NCBI GenBank assembly: GCA_922989275.2
Contig: OV277856.1
Coordinates: 85,021,038-85,085,037 of the forward strand
Direction: 5' to 3'
Source of the DNA: Gari tellinella
Lineage: Eukaryota > Mollusca > Bivalvia > Cardiida > Psammobiidae
DNA length: 64,000 nt
The translations under genes and the position numbers were made by a program. Positions 1 to 11,859 of the stretch are shown piece by piece (the first letter of the stretch is position 1; each line of letters opens with the position of its first letter). Below the pieces are notes generated by a model. That model ran no database searches and was not told the origin of the DNA. It was given only the letters and a program-made list of their open reading frames with translations.

Positions 1-1
1 T

Positions 2-226
2 CCAGAATCAGTCACAAGCCAAAGTACATAGCAGAGTAAAGACTTAGAAACAGTCATAGATTTAGACCAACATGCGTTAGACAGCGTAGGGGTTGACGAT
101 CAGGAAAACCAGAAAGAACCTGAAGATGAAAATGCAATGGTAGAAGAAGAAGTTGAAGGTGCTACGCACATTTAGGTTGAAGGAACCCAGACAGACACAG
201 ACGCCTTGAATGAAACAGAAACTTGA
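2..226 (+). pseudogene. Acidic coding-like fragment with two in-frame TAG codons
   Basis: The frame beginning at base 2 reads as a low-complexity acidic protein: SKDLETVIDLDQHALDSV is followed by a stretch rich in E, D and Q, then TQTDTDALNETET and a TGA at 224-226. TAG codons interrupt it at 29-31 and 173-175. Both sit where glutamine would fit, since a single C-to-T change turns CAG into TAG. A consensus donor (CAG/gtaagt) follows at 258-266, so this could be the last coding exon plus the start of a spliced 3' UTR, or a decayed retroposed copy. The frame is open at the left edge. I do not recognise the family. The composition bias and the remaining reading frame are seen directly; the glutamine origin is inference. 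Confidence 0.35.
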
Positions 227-489
227 TTATAACTGTAATGAAATTAATAATTATGTACAGGTAAGTATTTTTTTTTTATTGTATTTTGTAGTTGTAATTA
301 GTTGTAATGTAAAAATTATAATATCTGTATTATGTAAATGGATAATACATTTTCTCATTATACTGATAATTAGTATCAACACTAAATGTATCATGTCACA
401 GTCCTTTGAGCAAGGGGAGGAAATATATAAAGAAATAATTTCAAATTACTACATTGAAGTTTGTATATTTAAAATGGAAAGTTAGAGTT

Positions 490-3400
490 GTAAGTTAAAG
501 GTCATGTTTATGTTATTCATAGACATAATTATTTAGAAATGCATGAATATTATTTTGCATTTTATATTGTATAAGTAAAGGCTTATATAGGTAAGGTATT
601 AAGAGTTAAAATGTCTGAAACTATTATTTCTTTTGACATTATTTAAGGACAAAAGACTGTTGACATGAACATTGACGATGGACATAAAATTTGTTTTGTT
701 GGAATGTTTGTTTTGAAATTTTTTGGTCAATGACGGTTCGTCATTTCAGAAAGAGGAAGAGTGTGTGACCAAGTTGTGTTTTCGGTCATTTCGGTACTTA
801 AATCTTTTCAGTCATTTTAATCCAAGTTCGGTAGTTCATTAGCTCTTTGATGTCATTCTGCACGGTTTTCAGCTGTCAGATAAATAATTGAGAGGGAAAC
901 ATTTCAGAAAAAATTACATTTGAACTATTTTAATAGGTTTATAACGTCAAATACAGGTTTGTATCGTTACTAATCATTAGCAACGAATAGGCACATGTTA
1001 TAATAAGTTTCTGCTATATTGTCTTCGACGCGTAGTGAAGTTATCTCACTCCGGCTTGTCTGTAGTGTAATGTATTTTCGCGAATCGAAATACCAGCAGT
1101 TGTCATTTCTGTATCTTCTGTTTATAATATTAAACTAACCAGAATAACATGTTTGCAGTTTAATCACCTACAGGTAGTGTGTGAGGTGGCAGAGTTGTGG
1201 AGGAGTGATATCTGCGTTTAGTTCAATAAAGTAATAAGTGGGTGGCGTATTTTGTATTTGTTAATAAGTGTGTACTGTTAGGTTCATTACCAGACCTGCA
1301 TTTAGGAAGCAATAGTTTGTTATTATGTGTTTGCAACCATACTATAACATAACAGCATGTTATGGGATGTTATGCTGTTAGCAACCATATAACTTTGTAG
1401 TCTAACCCATATAGTGTTCATGCGCTATTTCATATGGAATAGTCAGGCGTTTATTTACATGTTGCTGTTATTATTATGGTTCATGTTTTATATTCATGCC
1501 ACCAGGATTTAGGGTTATTTGGCATGATAACTCATGTATTCATTTACTATCAGAGATTGCAGTCGGTTGTCAGCTGTATCCTGATGGAGTTGTATTGACA
1601 GCATTGTCAACATTACCATCGTCATCATTCATTATCATGTACAGTTATTATCATGAGGAATGAAGAGTGAACGTACTTCTGGCTTTGTCCTCTTTTTTGT
1701 AATGGACCAACAGAGCTATGCTACAATATGACTGCTTGTATCAACAGTGTTTAGTATTTTATTTAGTTTACTATTTTACAATCGAAGACCTATCTTAGGA
1801 TGAAATCTAAAAATGGCTCTTAATATTTTAAACACTGCACATATATGACAACAAAAATTCATTATTTTATTAGCTTTTCGTCACAAAAGTAAACTGAAGA
1901 ATTTATTACTCACAGTTCATAACTTAAAAGAAATGAAGTGTATACTAACTTTTTCCCCCTTATGTGCCAGAACTTTTTGCTCAATTCAAAGACTTTCCAA
2001 CATGCGTACAGGTGGGGGCTTACATAAGGCTGACAGTAAATCAGAATACTAGTTCATGAGCTTTTGTTTTACTTTCAGCATGCATTATATACAAACTGCC
2101 TTAAATACAGAAAGCAAGCTGGTTGGAAAGGGAAAATGTCAATTCCGATCCTCGAAAGTTTTCAAAATTCCGATCTGCGGCGTCAATCTCATTATTTTAT
2201 TTTGTTCTCTATTATTTATGCTTTTTAAGAAGTTTCAGTCATGGTTGACTGTAAATTCATTTAATCCATGATTGCGGATGCCTTATATTTCAACAAACAT
2301 TCAAATATATTGACTTTTTTTAAAATTAAACAAAGGTCTAAAACTATATGAACCTGAGAGTTCACTGTTGGATTTACTCCATATATTATCAAACATAGTC
2401 TAGGACTATACAACAAACTGCATTTATACAATAACTCAACAACGAGCTCACTCGTCATTTACAAACAGTGTACAATTGTCCAATGCAAGCTGTAGACCCT
2501 AATCAGGGAGCTCCTGTAAGGGCCCTTTGATCTGGAGCTGCACTTAATGTTATTTTGCAATGTGTTGTAACTATCATGCATATTTGATCAGAAACCAAAC
2601 TGATTGTTCCATGTATCCGTCTGATGCATAGAAACTAATATTGTTTTCAAAGACGACATAATTATCTCATTATTTTCCTGTCATTCACATCTTTACGTGT
2701 AAAATCATTTTTTCTCAAGTCAAGTTTCCAATGAAACACCATTATAACAACAACTAGCTTAGAGAGTATGTTTTCAATTTTAAAGTAGGTTGGGAGCTCA
2801 AACATTTCCCAAACTCTTGATATATATGTTTCAAAGCAATGCCCTAAAAAGTACTATTTTCAAGAACCAGCTTTTTCTGACATCTCATTGCATTTCCAAT
2901 GGGATCATTTGGAAAGGGAAATACCAACTTGAACCAAGTGTATACTATTAATAAATACAAGTTATTTTAATGTCTATACGGTCGAATACCGATGTCGACA
3001 AACTGTAGCGTTGCATTATGGTATTGGACTTATCTTTGCATTCGTATATGGATGTTGAGCCCGATGTAAGAAGCACACAAAAAATGGTTGTATAACTATA
3101 AATATGTACTATATTGTGTTTGGTCTGACGTCCTACGGATTAAAAAAGACTTGAACGGGACTGAGTTGAACATAATTAATATATTTGCTCTTTTACTGAT
3201 GTCTAAATTGGTCGAATCTATGTAGACATATCATTACGATCGCTATAATGCCTAATGACTGACAGTACATGTATTATGGTACCTTACACTACCATGAACA
3301 TATACAGCCTGGTATTCACTAACGGTGTTCATGAAGAGAATATACTTGCTCTAAGCAAACAGTGTAGAGCCTGATACGATGGCTCATATCCTCTTATCAT

Positions 3401-3840
3401 GGTTTTAATTTTTAATATGTCGTGAAAACACCTCAAAATATTCAGAAATGGACTTGGCAATATTGGAATTAATCATTTGAAGTTTGAGTTGTAATTGACT
3501 TAATACGACATGTTATATCAGGCATGCAATGCCGTGGTAGTGCCGTTCAATTCTAATTGACAGTAACCTCATTATCTAGTCTCATATACTGAGCAAATGT
3601 AGAAACGCCCCACCCTATTACATGAAAATTTGCTTGATAGTTATAAGGTTGATGGTAATAAAACCATACAGAAAATATTTTTGAATCCATGTCAGTTGAC
3701 CTCATATTGCTGAGATGACAATTTTTGAGTGATGCAATGAAGAAGTTGGTAGTGGTCAAAATAACAAATCTGAATAAATGTTGGGTTTTTTAGTGTTTAG
3801 GTGATGACTGAATTCTTATAATAAGTCCCAAGTTTTATTC
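490..3840. other. Gene-free AT-rich stretch
   Basis: No coding region is recognisable here. It holds low-complexity T and A runs, a possible polyadenylation signal (aataaa near 1224), and faint remains of the C-type hairpin (about 2495-2560 and 3355-3400). Nothing else stands out. Confidence 0.5.
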
Positions 3841-3845
3841 AGTCT

Positions 3846-4530
3846 GATTAATATCGTGTACGGCCACCATTTGCACCAATACACGTTACAATTCTACGGC
3901 GTAACGTAACGTTCAATAAGTACGTCAGTCCTACACTTTTGCTGTGAAGTTAGTGTCAAATCTTGAATGCTGAATCATAAGTGTAATCAATTTGCGTAGT
4001 CTACCATCTGCATTGCTAAGTATAAATCTAGATGCGTCAGTAAAAATAACTCGGTGCCAGTCAGCCTGCCTCAAATTCAAATGACCCTCTCTCGTGACTA
4101 CAGATAATTTAGCATCACGGTGGCGTCGCGTCAGAATTTGACAGAAATATGGGCGTCGTGCTCGCTCTGATTAAGCGATGGATCGCACGCAATTAATAAG
4201 GTCTATGATGACTCACCGTATACTCTAGCCGTTACGCTGGCTTGCAAAAGACGTAGACGTCAGTGCGTAAGCGTGATGTAGCGGTCGTTTTCTGACGGTT
4301 CAAAAACGGACTGACCAAGGCGAAGACAATCGTGAACAGTCCCATCCTGATTTTACCTGGTCGTAAGCTTTCGACAGCAGCCGAACCTGTCGGCGACGTC
4401 AATGGCCGTCATTCCCACCGGAAACATTCCTATTGCCTGATTTCTTTCAACATCAGACACATGTTTTCCAAACGTGTTATTAGCATGTGTCGTGTGTGTC
4501 AAACGGCGGTGACAGAATTTCTTTATTGAA
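3846..4530 (-). pseudogene. Tc1/mariner-like (IS630-group) transposase relic
   Basis: Read on the minus strand in shifting frames, this is a degraded Tc1-like transposase. From the N-terminal end there is a helix-turn-helix region with HVSDVERNQAIGMF and MTAIDVADRFGC (about 4370-4470). Next come ARRPYFCQILTRRHRDAK and ADWHRVIFTDASRFILSNAD (about 4010-4160), which match the stretch around the second catalytic Asp of this family. The usual FSDESRF Glu position reads Ala. The C-terminal signature (family form GANGGHTRY) appears as WCKWWPYT near 3850-3880. The relic is about 685 bp against roughly 1 kb for a whole gene, and the missing part lies between the NAD motif and the C-terminus, so the last third of the catalytic core is deleted. 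There are several stops and frameshifts. I could not define terminal inverted repeats. It cannot be functional. Confidence 0.75.
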
Positions 4531-5247
4531 CACATATGTACCTTGCACGTGCAAAACGTGAAAATCATGATTCCGTTAGGTTAACGGTTTAAGTTATGTT
4601 GTAAAAAATGTATATACATGTACGAGTAACTCCAATTAACCAGTTTCCACTAGTACATTCACTGGATGTATAAGGTAAATTCAATCAGAGATATGTCCGT
4701 TCAAAATGTAGGACGTTTCTACTTTTGCTGAGTTTACTAGTAAAACTATTTTAATTTGAATATCATTAGACATTCTGACACTTCATACGACTTGTCGATC
4801 ATTCCCAATAAGTAAATGCGTGATATCTATTTTAGTATGTTCTGATTGTGATATAGATATATTGGCATGACAAAATACCTCATATATACTTTTGTCGAAC
4901 ACAGTGCACGTTTTCAAACATCAGACACATCTAACTCACGTATATATTTAACAGATTGCGCAACATGCACGTTTTACTCTACAGTTTGTTTGCCCATTAA
5001 TGTCTTGAAATTGCCCTGAACTCTCCCTTTGAGCACAAAAAGAATAAAAGCCTGTCTCCAGCATTAAGTTAAATTAACAGGGCAGGTTATTGTTGAAAGC
5101 AAGTCAAAATTGTCATCATAGCAAGCTATTTCAGGTGTTAACCCTTATCCTGCGGTGATGTCGTCTGCTTCGAAATTATCGTCTGCAAAAGTTTGTTAAA
5201 TTAAGATTTATACATTTCGTAAAGTAATGAAACATAAAGAAGAGTGT

Positions 5248-5311
5248 CAAACAGTTTGGATACAGATCAGACGCCGCGTTACGCGGCGTCTGATCTGGAT
5301 CTAAACTGTTT
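5248..5311. repeat. A-type hairpin cassette
   Basis: A near-perfect palindrome with CAAACAGTTTGGAT outer arms, GATCAGACGCCGCG inner arms and a TTA centre. It lies in AT-rich sequence bearing 'gtcgtctgc' flank motifs typical of the TTAACCC-ended A family. Confidence 0.85.
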
Positions 5312-6090
5312 TCAAAAATCAATAAAGTCGCGACCAGCAGGCAAAGGGTTAATTGTTTTACTTACAACCTCATTTTATCATTCATATGTCAGTAAAAAGA
5401 AACAGTCTACTATGAATCCTTATCAGACAAACATAAACAATAGCATGTAGTTCTAAATAGTTCTAAAAGTCAGGCAAACGAAAAATGTGGCGTCTGCATT
5501 TGTCCCAAATTCCATGGCTTCTAGACTGGATCCAAACTATTTATACGTAAATGCTCATACCTTTTACGATAGAAAAAGAGAGATTTTGAGAGGATTTTCA
5601 CTGTCAATCTATAATTTTTTATTGATTTTTTTTTAAAACTCTAATCGTTGCATTGTGACTGCAGAAATATTTATATTAGTGTACAACAGGGTTAAAATAT
5701 CCGTGCAGAAAGGGTACGGCTTTATCGTACACGTATGTGTGTTTTGAGGCAATGATGTCAATGATTGTACAATTACTTAAGTTGTTTATCATTTGAAGTG
5801 TGTAAGAAGGTTAACTTTCATTCTTTTACGAGTATGTCTAGTTTTGTAATTTTGGTCTTGTATTGGACGACAAAGGCCTGTTAGGTTTTCTTTTCTATTT
5901 TTACGTACTCTACAGCTCGTATCAAGTGTTAACACAAATGATTGTTTATCCCTTCACTATCATTATGATGTAAATACCCATCTAAAACAGTAACTGTCAT
6001 TTTATCGTTTTCTTATATTAATTGTCTGTTTTAACTTTATGAAATTAAGATTGTATGCGGTTTTGACTTAAACAAGAACAATATAAGTGT

Positions 6091-6126
6091 CAAACAGTTT
6101 GGGTCCTGATCAGACGCCGCGTTACA
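6091..6126. repeat. Half of an A-type hairpin cassette
   Basis: The left arm (caaacagtttgggtcctgat, cagacgccgcgtta) is present and then the sequence diverges, so the right arm has been lost. Confidence 0.7.
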
Positions 6127-7004
6127 GAGTTCAGTCTGTTTACTAGTGTCATTTTTGTCGGCCTTGATAGCAAATATGTTAAAGCAGTCTGTAGATATTT
6201 AGCAATCATCTGTATTTGTGCGAAACGTTTCTTTCTCTCTTTATCAGTCATGGTAGGAGTATGAACAAATCACGTCTATGGGGAATAGGTAAATTGGTCA
6301 GAATGCGATGGTATTGGGAAATGGTTACAAGGTATTTGAATTCACACACGGCGCAAATAGTGTCATATTTTCTCATTTGTCGCTATTTTCACTGTGTTCC
6401 AGCAGGGGATGTGACAAATTGTGTGTCACATGATGATTTCCCGAAATTAACGACCACCTTAGCGGATACTTCCACTTCTGTCCACTCAGCTGTTGAAAGG
6501 TATTGAGTAGGATTTCTTTAAGACAATTTGAAGTCCAATTTCAGTAACTCAAACTCGTTTAAGTCGACTATAAACAGATTTATATGAATTGATCCGACCT
6601 TTGCTATTGACACTTAGTTTAAAATTGTTACAAAAATATAAGATGACCAATAGGTATTCTTTGAATGGCGGCTAAATATGATATTGACTGAATGTGTATG
6701 TTAAGTGTACTGCAAAATCTTGAACTGAGAAATAGCTGAACACCGGAAAGAGCTACAAGAACCCCGTATCGGTGTTTTTGTTAAATAGTTCGAATCCTGA
6801 TCAGAAACCGTGTTGGACGACATTTTATTTTGATCTTACTGTTTGAAAATGCCAACCAAACCGATTTCGTCACTTAAATGGGTTAAGGAATCTCGATTTG
6901 ACCTATCGCTGTAGTTTTTGTTTCAAATGAACAATTGATAGGTTGTGCAACAAAATTATTTGTACTAACTCTTTCCCTGCCAACGGCGGCAAAATGCGAC
7001 TTCA

Positions 7005-7069
7005 CAAACAGTTTGGATATTGATCAGACGCCGCGTTACGCGGTGTCTGATCAGGATCCAAACTGTTTG
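7005..7069. repeat. A-type hairpin cassette
   Basis: A complete 65 bp palindrome with a GCCGCGTTACGCGG(T) centre and about three arm mismatches. It is preceded by 'aactctttccctgcca', a decayed end of the TTAACCC family. Confidence 0.85.
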
Positions 7070-8211
7070 ACATTCTTATCGACATTTTTTAAGTCCAAAC
7101 AGCCCTCAATCTGATTATAAAGATATAGCAGAGGACAATACCAATACAGACGAAAATGTATTCTCTGGTCAGTTCCGTAATTTACGTAGAATTTCTTTAT
7201 TACCATTCCTGTTCCATTTATGTACGATCGTTAAGTTTTATGTCACCATAGATAAGGAATAAGGATAAGATAGCAGTCTGGTGCTGAAATAAACAAAGTC
7301 AATACAACCAAACCTTTACTGCAATATTATTTTTTGAAACTTTTAAACATCATGACGCCATTTACTGTCTAATAATTTCACATCAATAATAGCGCTGTCT
7401 GCTTGCACAACTTCATCGTTTTTTCTAAACCTTAAATGTTAAGTCATTTTCTTTAAATTCCTTTATATGAGTGTCAAGCAGTCGGTGTCTTGTCGTGTTT
7501 GTTTGACTTTTGACGTCGGGAACGTTTGTTCCTCTAATGGCGCGGGTATAACTTATTTGTATAACTATTGTCTAAAACAAGGCAAAGAATTCAGTAATGC
7601 ACATTCTAATGTTTATTTACTTAAAGTCCTAGATTGAATTCATACAAGTTGGAGATTTATTGCATTTTTAACTATATAGACCAGACACGGTCGACATATC
7701 AGGCTTGAGAGGTGGGTGTATTGTTTGTGTTACGTTTCCTGCTTGAGTCTTTCGTATTTATTTACATCTGACATTTGGTCTACACTGCCAATTATTGCAT
7801 AAATGATATTCCTAAACAAAAGTTTGTATCTTCGTGAATGTCTAACAATGTAGATTCTGACCAGTCGCCGCGACTTTGACACAATGGGTTTCTGTGTCTA
7901 TACTTTTCACCATCAATAAGTCTTGGTTTCTGATGGCGCGGATCATATGACTATCCATTGTTGTCAAAATGTTTGCAAAATATTTCAGTAGTGTACTCAA
8001 CATTACAACATAACATCATGATAGTACACTTGGCATGTTTAAACAGTGTATACCTAGATAAGAGAAATGATATTGGAGTGTTCTGCTCAGGGTTTGCAGT
8101 TTTTGTATTTTTGTAATAAATAGAAAACCCTATACAGAAAAAATGTTCGATATCTAATTCAAAAATGGAAAAAAATTTAAGCTTTAGGCGTATTTTGAGT
8201 TAAAGCACAAT

Positions 8212-8393
8212 ATAGTCGAACTCGCTTAACTCGAACTATCCGATATATCGAAACATTGATTTGCCTTATTTCAAGCAAGGTTTAGGTGAACATACCCGTT
8301 GTTCGAAGTTAAATAGCGACTTAGCCGTGTTTTAACTTTAAAATACGCATATGTTCGACTTAACCGAGTTCGAGATATCGAAGTTCGACTGTA
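8212..8393. mobile_element. pogo/Tigger-like MITE
   Basis: The terminal inverted repeats read TA-tAGTCGAACTCGcTTAACTCGAAC on the left and, reverse-complemented, TACAGTCGAACTTCGATATC on the right. The CAGTCGAAC...TCGAA ends inside TA dinucleotides resemble pogo/Tigger termini. The internal sequence is non-coding. A second copy is at 27622-27837. Confidence 0.6.
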
Positions 8394-8399
8394 CTTGAA

Positions 8400-9645
8400 A
8401 AGCAGTTATAAATATGTCTTGAGCAACATCAGTAAAACTTCATATCAGTGATTGAATTCACGATGTTACTGTATTTGCCTTGCATTTGTTAATGTATTAA
8501 AAACGTTTAAGAACTCTGTATAAGACGATTGCATGTTGTCGATCCCCTAGTGGCAGTAGTTTCCATGCCATCCATTTAGACACTCCAAGAACACATTAAT
8601 GTGCGTGTTTTGCATGGCATGTTTTACATAAAATACTAAGTGCTATTTGCATGCAAACACTTTTGTCGCCTTTTTTATTGGAATCTAGTGATAAAAAAGG
8701 AATGACTCGCTGCGTTATTAAATTCAGTTCCAAGAAAACATTTGCTTTAATAAATCATTATGCAATAGTTTCTGGTCTGACAATTTCTGCTGAACTAAAA
8801 TAATGTGAAGAAACCCTTTCAGATAATGCATATTGAACTCGAATTATAACTTTGAACATATATCTGTTTTCTTTTAGCTTAGTACATTATATCTCTCCTC
8901 TGAAGTTTAAAATCTTATTAACTTAAAAACACTTATTTATTTTGCAATAAACAGGACAATCCTTCCATTTTCTGTCTAACAATGAAATGTCATTCACCTT
9001 GTAGTAAATTTTGCTAATGCCTACTCCCGCGATCGCGCCACACCCCTCATAAATGTGTACTTGACCTATATCCAACCGATACAGAATGTTTGGAGCTGGT
9101 GTGTGACGTGCTATAATAATTATATGCACTTACATGTCAAAACATATGATAAGACAAGAGACAGGTAAAAGAAGAAGCAGTATCGGATCAGGCTCCAATT
9201 TGTTTTATCTAAGGTTGAAAATAATATTTATTTTAACAATATACTATTATGTTATTTTTCATTTACACTGTATATGTGTGTTATTTACACTGAACATAAG
9301 CAGTTGCACAAGTGTTCAATTCAATTCACGCGTTGTGACTTGGTCGCACACACAGTATTAACAGTGTAGGGGAAATTATTAGATACAATTGAGTCAAAGT
9401 TAAGAAATTGTAACTGATGTGTTGTATTATAAAAGATGTGCCTGACCTAACTAATTAAGACTTGCTTTAGCCACTACCCTGATAACCCTCAGTTTGGCTT
9501 CTTATCGGACATTGTGTAATTCAGCATCTGATTAGACTCCAAACTGTTTACCACTCGTGCAGTCATTTTGCCTTAATTAAATTTAGAGAAAAAGAAACAC
9601 GTGACAGTTTCAGACGATATTAGCTATAAATAAAGGGGTTAAACA
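8400..9645. other. Gene-free stretch
   Basis: Only short chance ORFs occur. A decayed A-type right arm (gactccaaactgttt) lies near 9533. Nothing else is recognisable. Confidence 0.45.
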
Positions 9646-9648
9646 CGC

Positions 9649-10823
9649 TACCCAAACAAAAATAAAATGAATCAAATAACTAATTATGAACCAATAATGA
9701 ACCAATACTGTACTGTTTAATACATAGTTGTGGTTCAGTATTAGTACATCATTGAAAAGTACACGATTAGACCCCTAATAATGTACTATATTTCAGATTC
9801 ACCAGAGTACTTTGATAGTTCAGCATTAAGCAGACAGTTCATTATTAATTCAGCATTGAACATTAACTTTCTTCTACTGTACATCATTGGTTCTTTATTA
9901 AACTTAAAAAATCTGGATAGTACATTAATAGTTCATCATTTAACATAGTTCTTCTATAACTGTTCAGCATTGGTTCATAATTAAACTTGAACAATCTGGA
10001 TAGTACATTAATAGTTCATCATTGTTTACGTGCGGTTATTCCCCTTTTTGAAATCTACTCTCCACTTCGGGAGAATTCGGCAGAAATTCAAATCTGGAAA
10101 ATTTTAACCAACAGCGAGCGATCGATGTTTTGTCCAAGATAGCTTGCATAAAGTGTGAAGTTGAACCGTTAATTATTACACGCAGTCGACGATGCTTGGG
10201 TTTTCAACTGTGTTTTGTTAGCGAAGCCGATGAAGGTTAGTTCATGAGAATTTTCTGTGATTGTTTACAAAATTTAGAAGATCCCGGGTCAATTCGGTCC
10301 CTCGACAAATCGACCCCGAATTGGCTCGACCAGTCTAAACTATAGAATAATACATGTACTGTTTATCTAGATAGAAGTTTAACGTTTTGTTATAGGCTGC
10401 CGCATATTCTTTTTACAAATCAAAAGTTTCATTGAAGGAAAATTGCTTGTTTTAAATTGACAAAGGGGTCAATGAAATCTGCATGCCTATGTCGCTCAGA
10501 AATGTATATATATGGTGCAGAATTAGTACATTGTTAACAGTTCAGCATAAGTACATTGTTACGAGTACATGATTAGTACATTGTTATAAGTACATAATTA
10601 GTACATTGTTAACAGTGCATGGTTGTGATCGACAGTACACAATTGGTTCATTGTTAGTTCTTTATTAGTTCATTGTTGGGAGTTCATTATTAGTACATTG
10701 TTACTAGTACATTGTTAACCTCATTTGCATGTGATTTGACAACCAATTATGTATTAATAATGAACTGTACAGAATTAGTTCATTGTTATAGTTATTTGTT
10801 ACCCTGTTTTTTTTGTGTGGGTA
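9649..10823. mobile_element. 1.2 kb non-autonomous element with reiterated 'AGTACATTGTTA' motifs
   Basis: The ends are inverted: TACCCAAACAAAAATAAA on the left and, reverse-complemented, TACCCACACAAAAAAAAC on the right, followed on both sides by an AAATAACTA subterminal motif. The two arms (about 9690-10030 and 10500-10800) are crowded with variants of GTACATTATTAG and TTCATCATTG, including a near-identical block repeated at about 9908 and 9989. The centre (10030-10490) is unique and non-coding. A TA on each side could be a TA target duplication. No transposase is present. I do not recognise the family. Confidence 0.6.
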
Positions 10824-10910
10824 AGTGTAACAAATGGCGTGCATTTTAAGCACTATTCGTGGCACTGTGTGAACCAGGCGAGAAAATCACAGAAAGGAGT
10901 CAATACCTGG

Positions 10911-11116
10911 TACAGTGGAGAAAACGTTATTCTTTCCCAATGAACGCGTTCCGCTAAAACTGTTGTTTCTATTGCAAACAGTTTGGAGCCAGATCAGACG
11001 CAAACTGTTTGCCACCAAACTAAAAATTTCAGAATTGTCCAAAAGTTGCACTTTTCTACGTTTTAGTGATTTGCGTTTGCGTTAAAACGGGAAAGAATAA
11101 TGTTTTCTCCACTGTA
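10911..11116. mobile_element. B-family MITE (TACAGTGG ends), hairpin partly deleted
   Basis: It starts TACAGTGGAGAAAACGTTAT and ends with the inverted CTCCACTGTA. Inside are a GCAAACAGTTTGGAGCC left arm and a CAAACTGTTTGCC right arm, with the centre of the hairpin missing, followed by the family's GCGTTTGCGTT and GGGAAAGAATAA blocks. Confidence 0.85.
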
Positions 11117-11613
11117 CAAAACAATCGCTAATTAGCAAAGTGCCGTGTTACATTATTGCACGTCATTCAGTCAATTACAGTAAAACCACTATAAACTGGA
11201 CACCTGTAAGACAAAACAACTTTCGATCAAGTTAGACCAGTTGGTATCAGGTGACAGCTTACTTCAGGACAACCAACAAAAAGGCACCATTCTCCCTCTG
11301 GGAGCTTTCTGCCTTATTGTTACGCTGCATTCAGTAGTAACCCATAAATTATGATCTTCTTTTCCGCAGAGTACCGAGTTCAGAGAGGTTTTAGTACTAA
11401 GTGAACTTTATTGTTCCAAATTGGTTCGTCTACTTGGACTTTTGTCTGTGTTATTTCTAACAGTATTTTTTCTATATCTTATATTTATTACATATATATA
11501 ACTTCTAGAATATAAAACTACAAGTCGTTTATTAGGATTCTGACGTGACACTAAATAACATGTTCTCTCATTAGGAGTAAAATCTGTTATTAAGTTGTCT
11601 AACCTAGAAACCA

Positions 11614-11855
11614 GGGGCCCGTTTCATAAAACTTCGTAAGACAAATGTTGTCGTAAGTCAGATTATAAAAGTCTCAATTTTTATTTATTTATCCATCTAA
11701 TCCTGTATTGTGACATCTCTATGGAATCGTCTTGAAAAGACGATTCCAAAGAGATGTTACAAGATAGGATTATATAGAGAACTAAAAAAATATATGTATT
11801 TTAAATATTTGACTTACGACCTTTTTTGTCGTACGACGTTTATGAAACGGGCCCC
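11614..11855. mobile_element. D-family MITE (GGGGCCCGTTTCATAAAAC ends)
   Basis: Long terminal inverted repeats read GGGGCCCGTTTCATAAAAC, then a CGTAAGACAAATGTTG-type block, with the inverse at the right end. A second palindrome lies inside (11698-11772), centred on AATCGTCTTGAAAAGACGATT. Apparent ORFs through it come from the palindrome. Confidence 0.85.
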
Positions 11856-11859
11856 CGAT

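Noticed and set aside
6216..6506. 96-residue ORF
   Set aside because: No motif, no splice context and no repeat of the pattern elsewhere; treated as chance.
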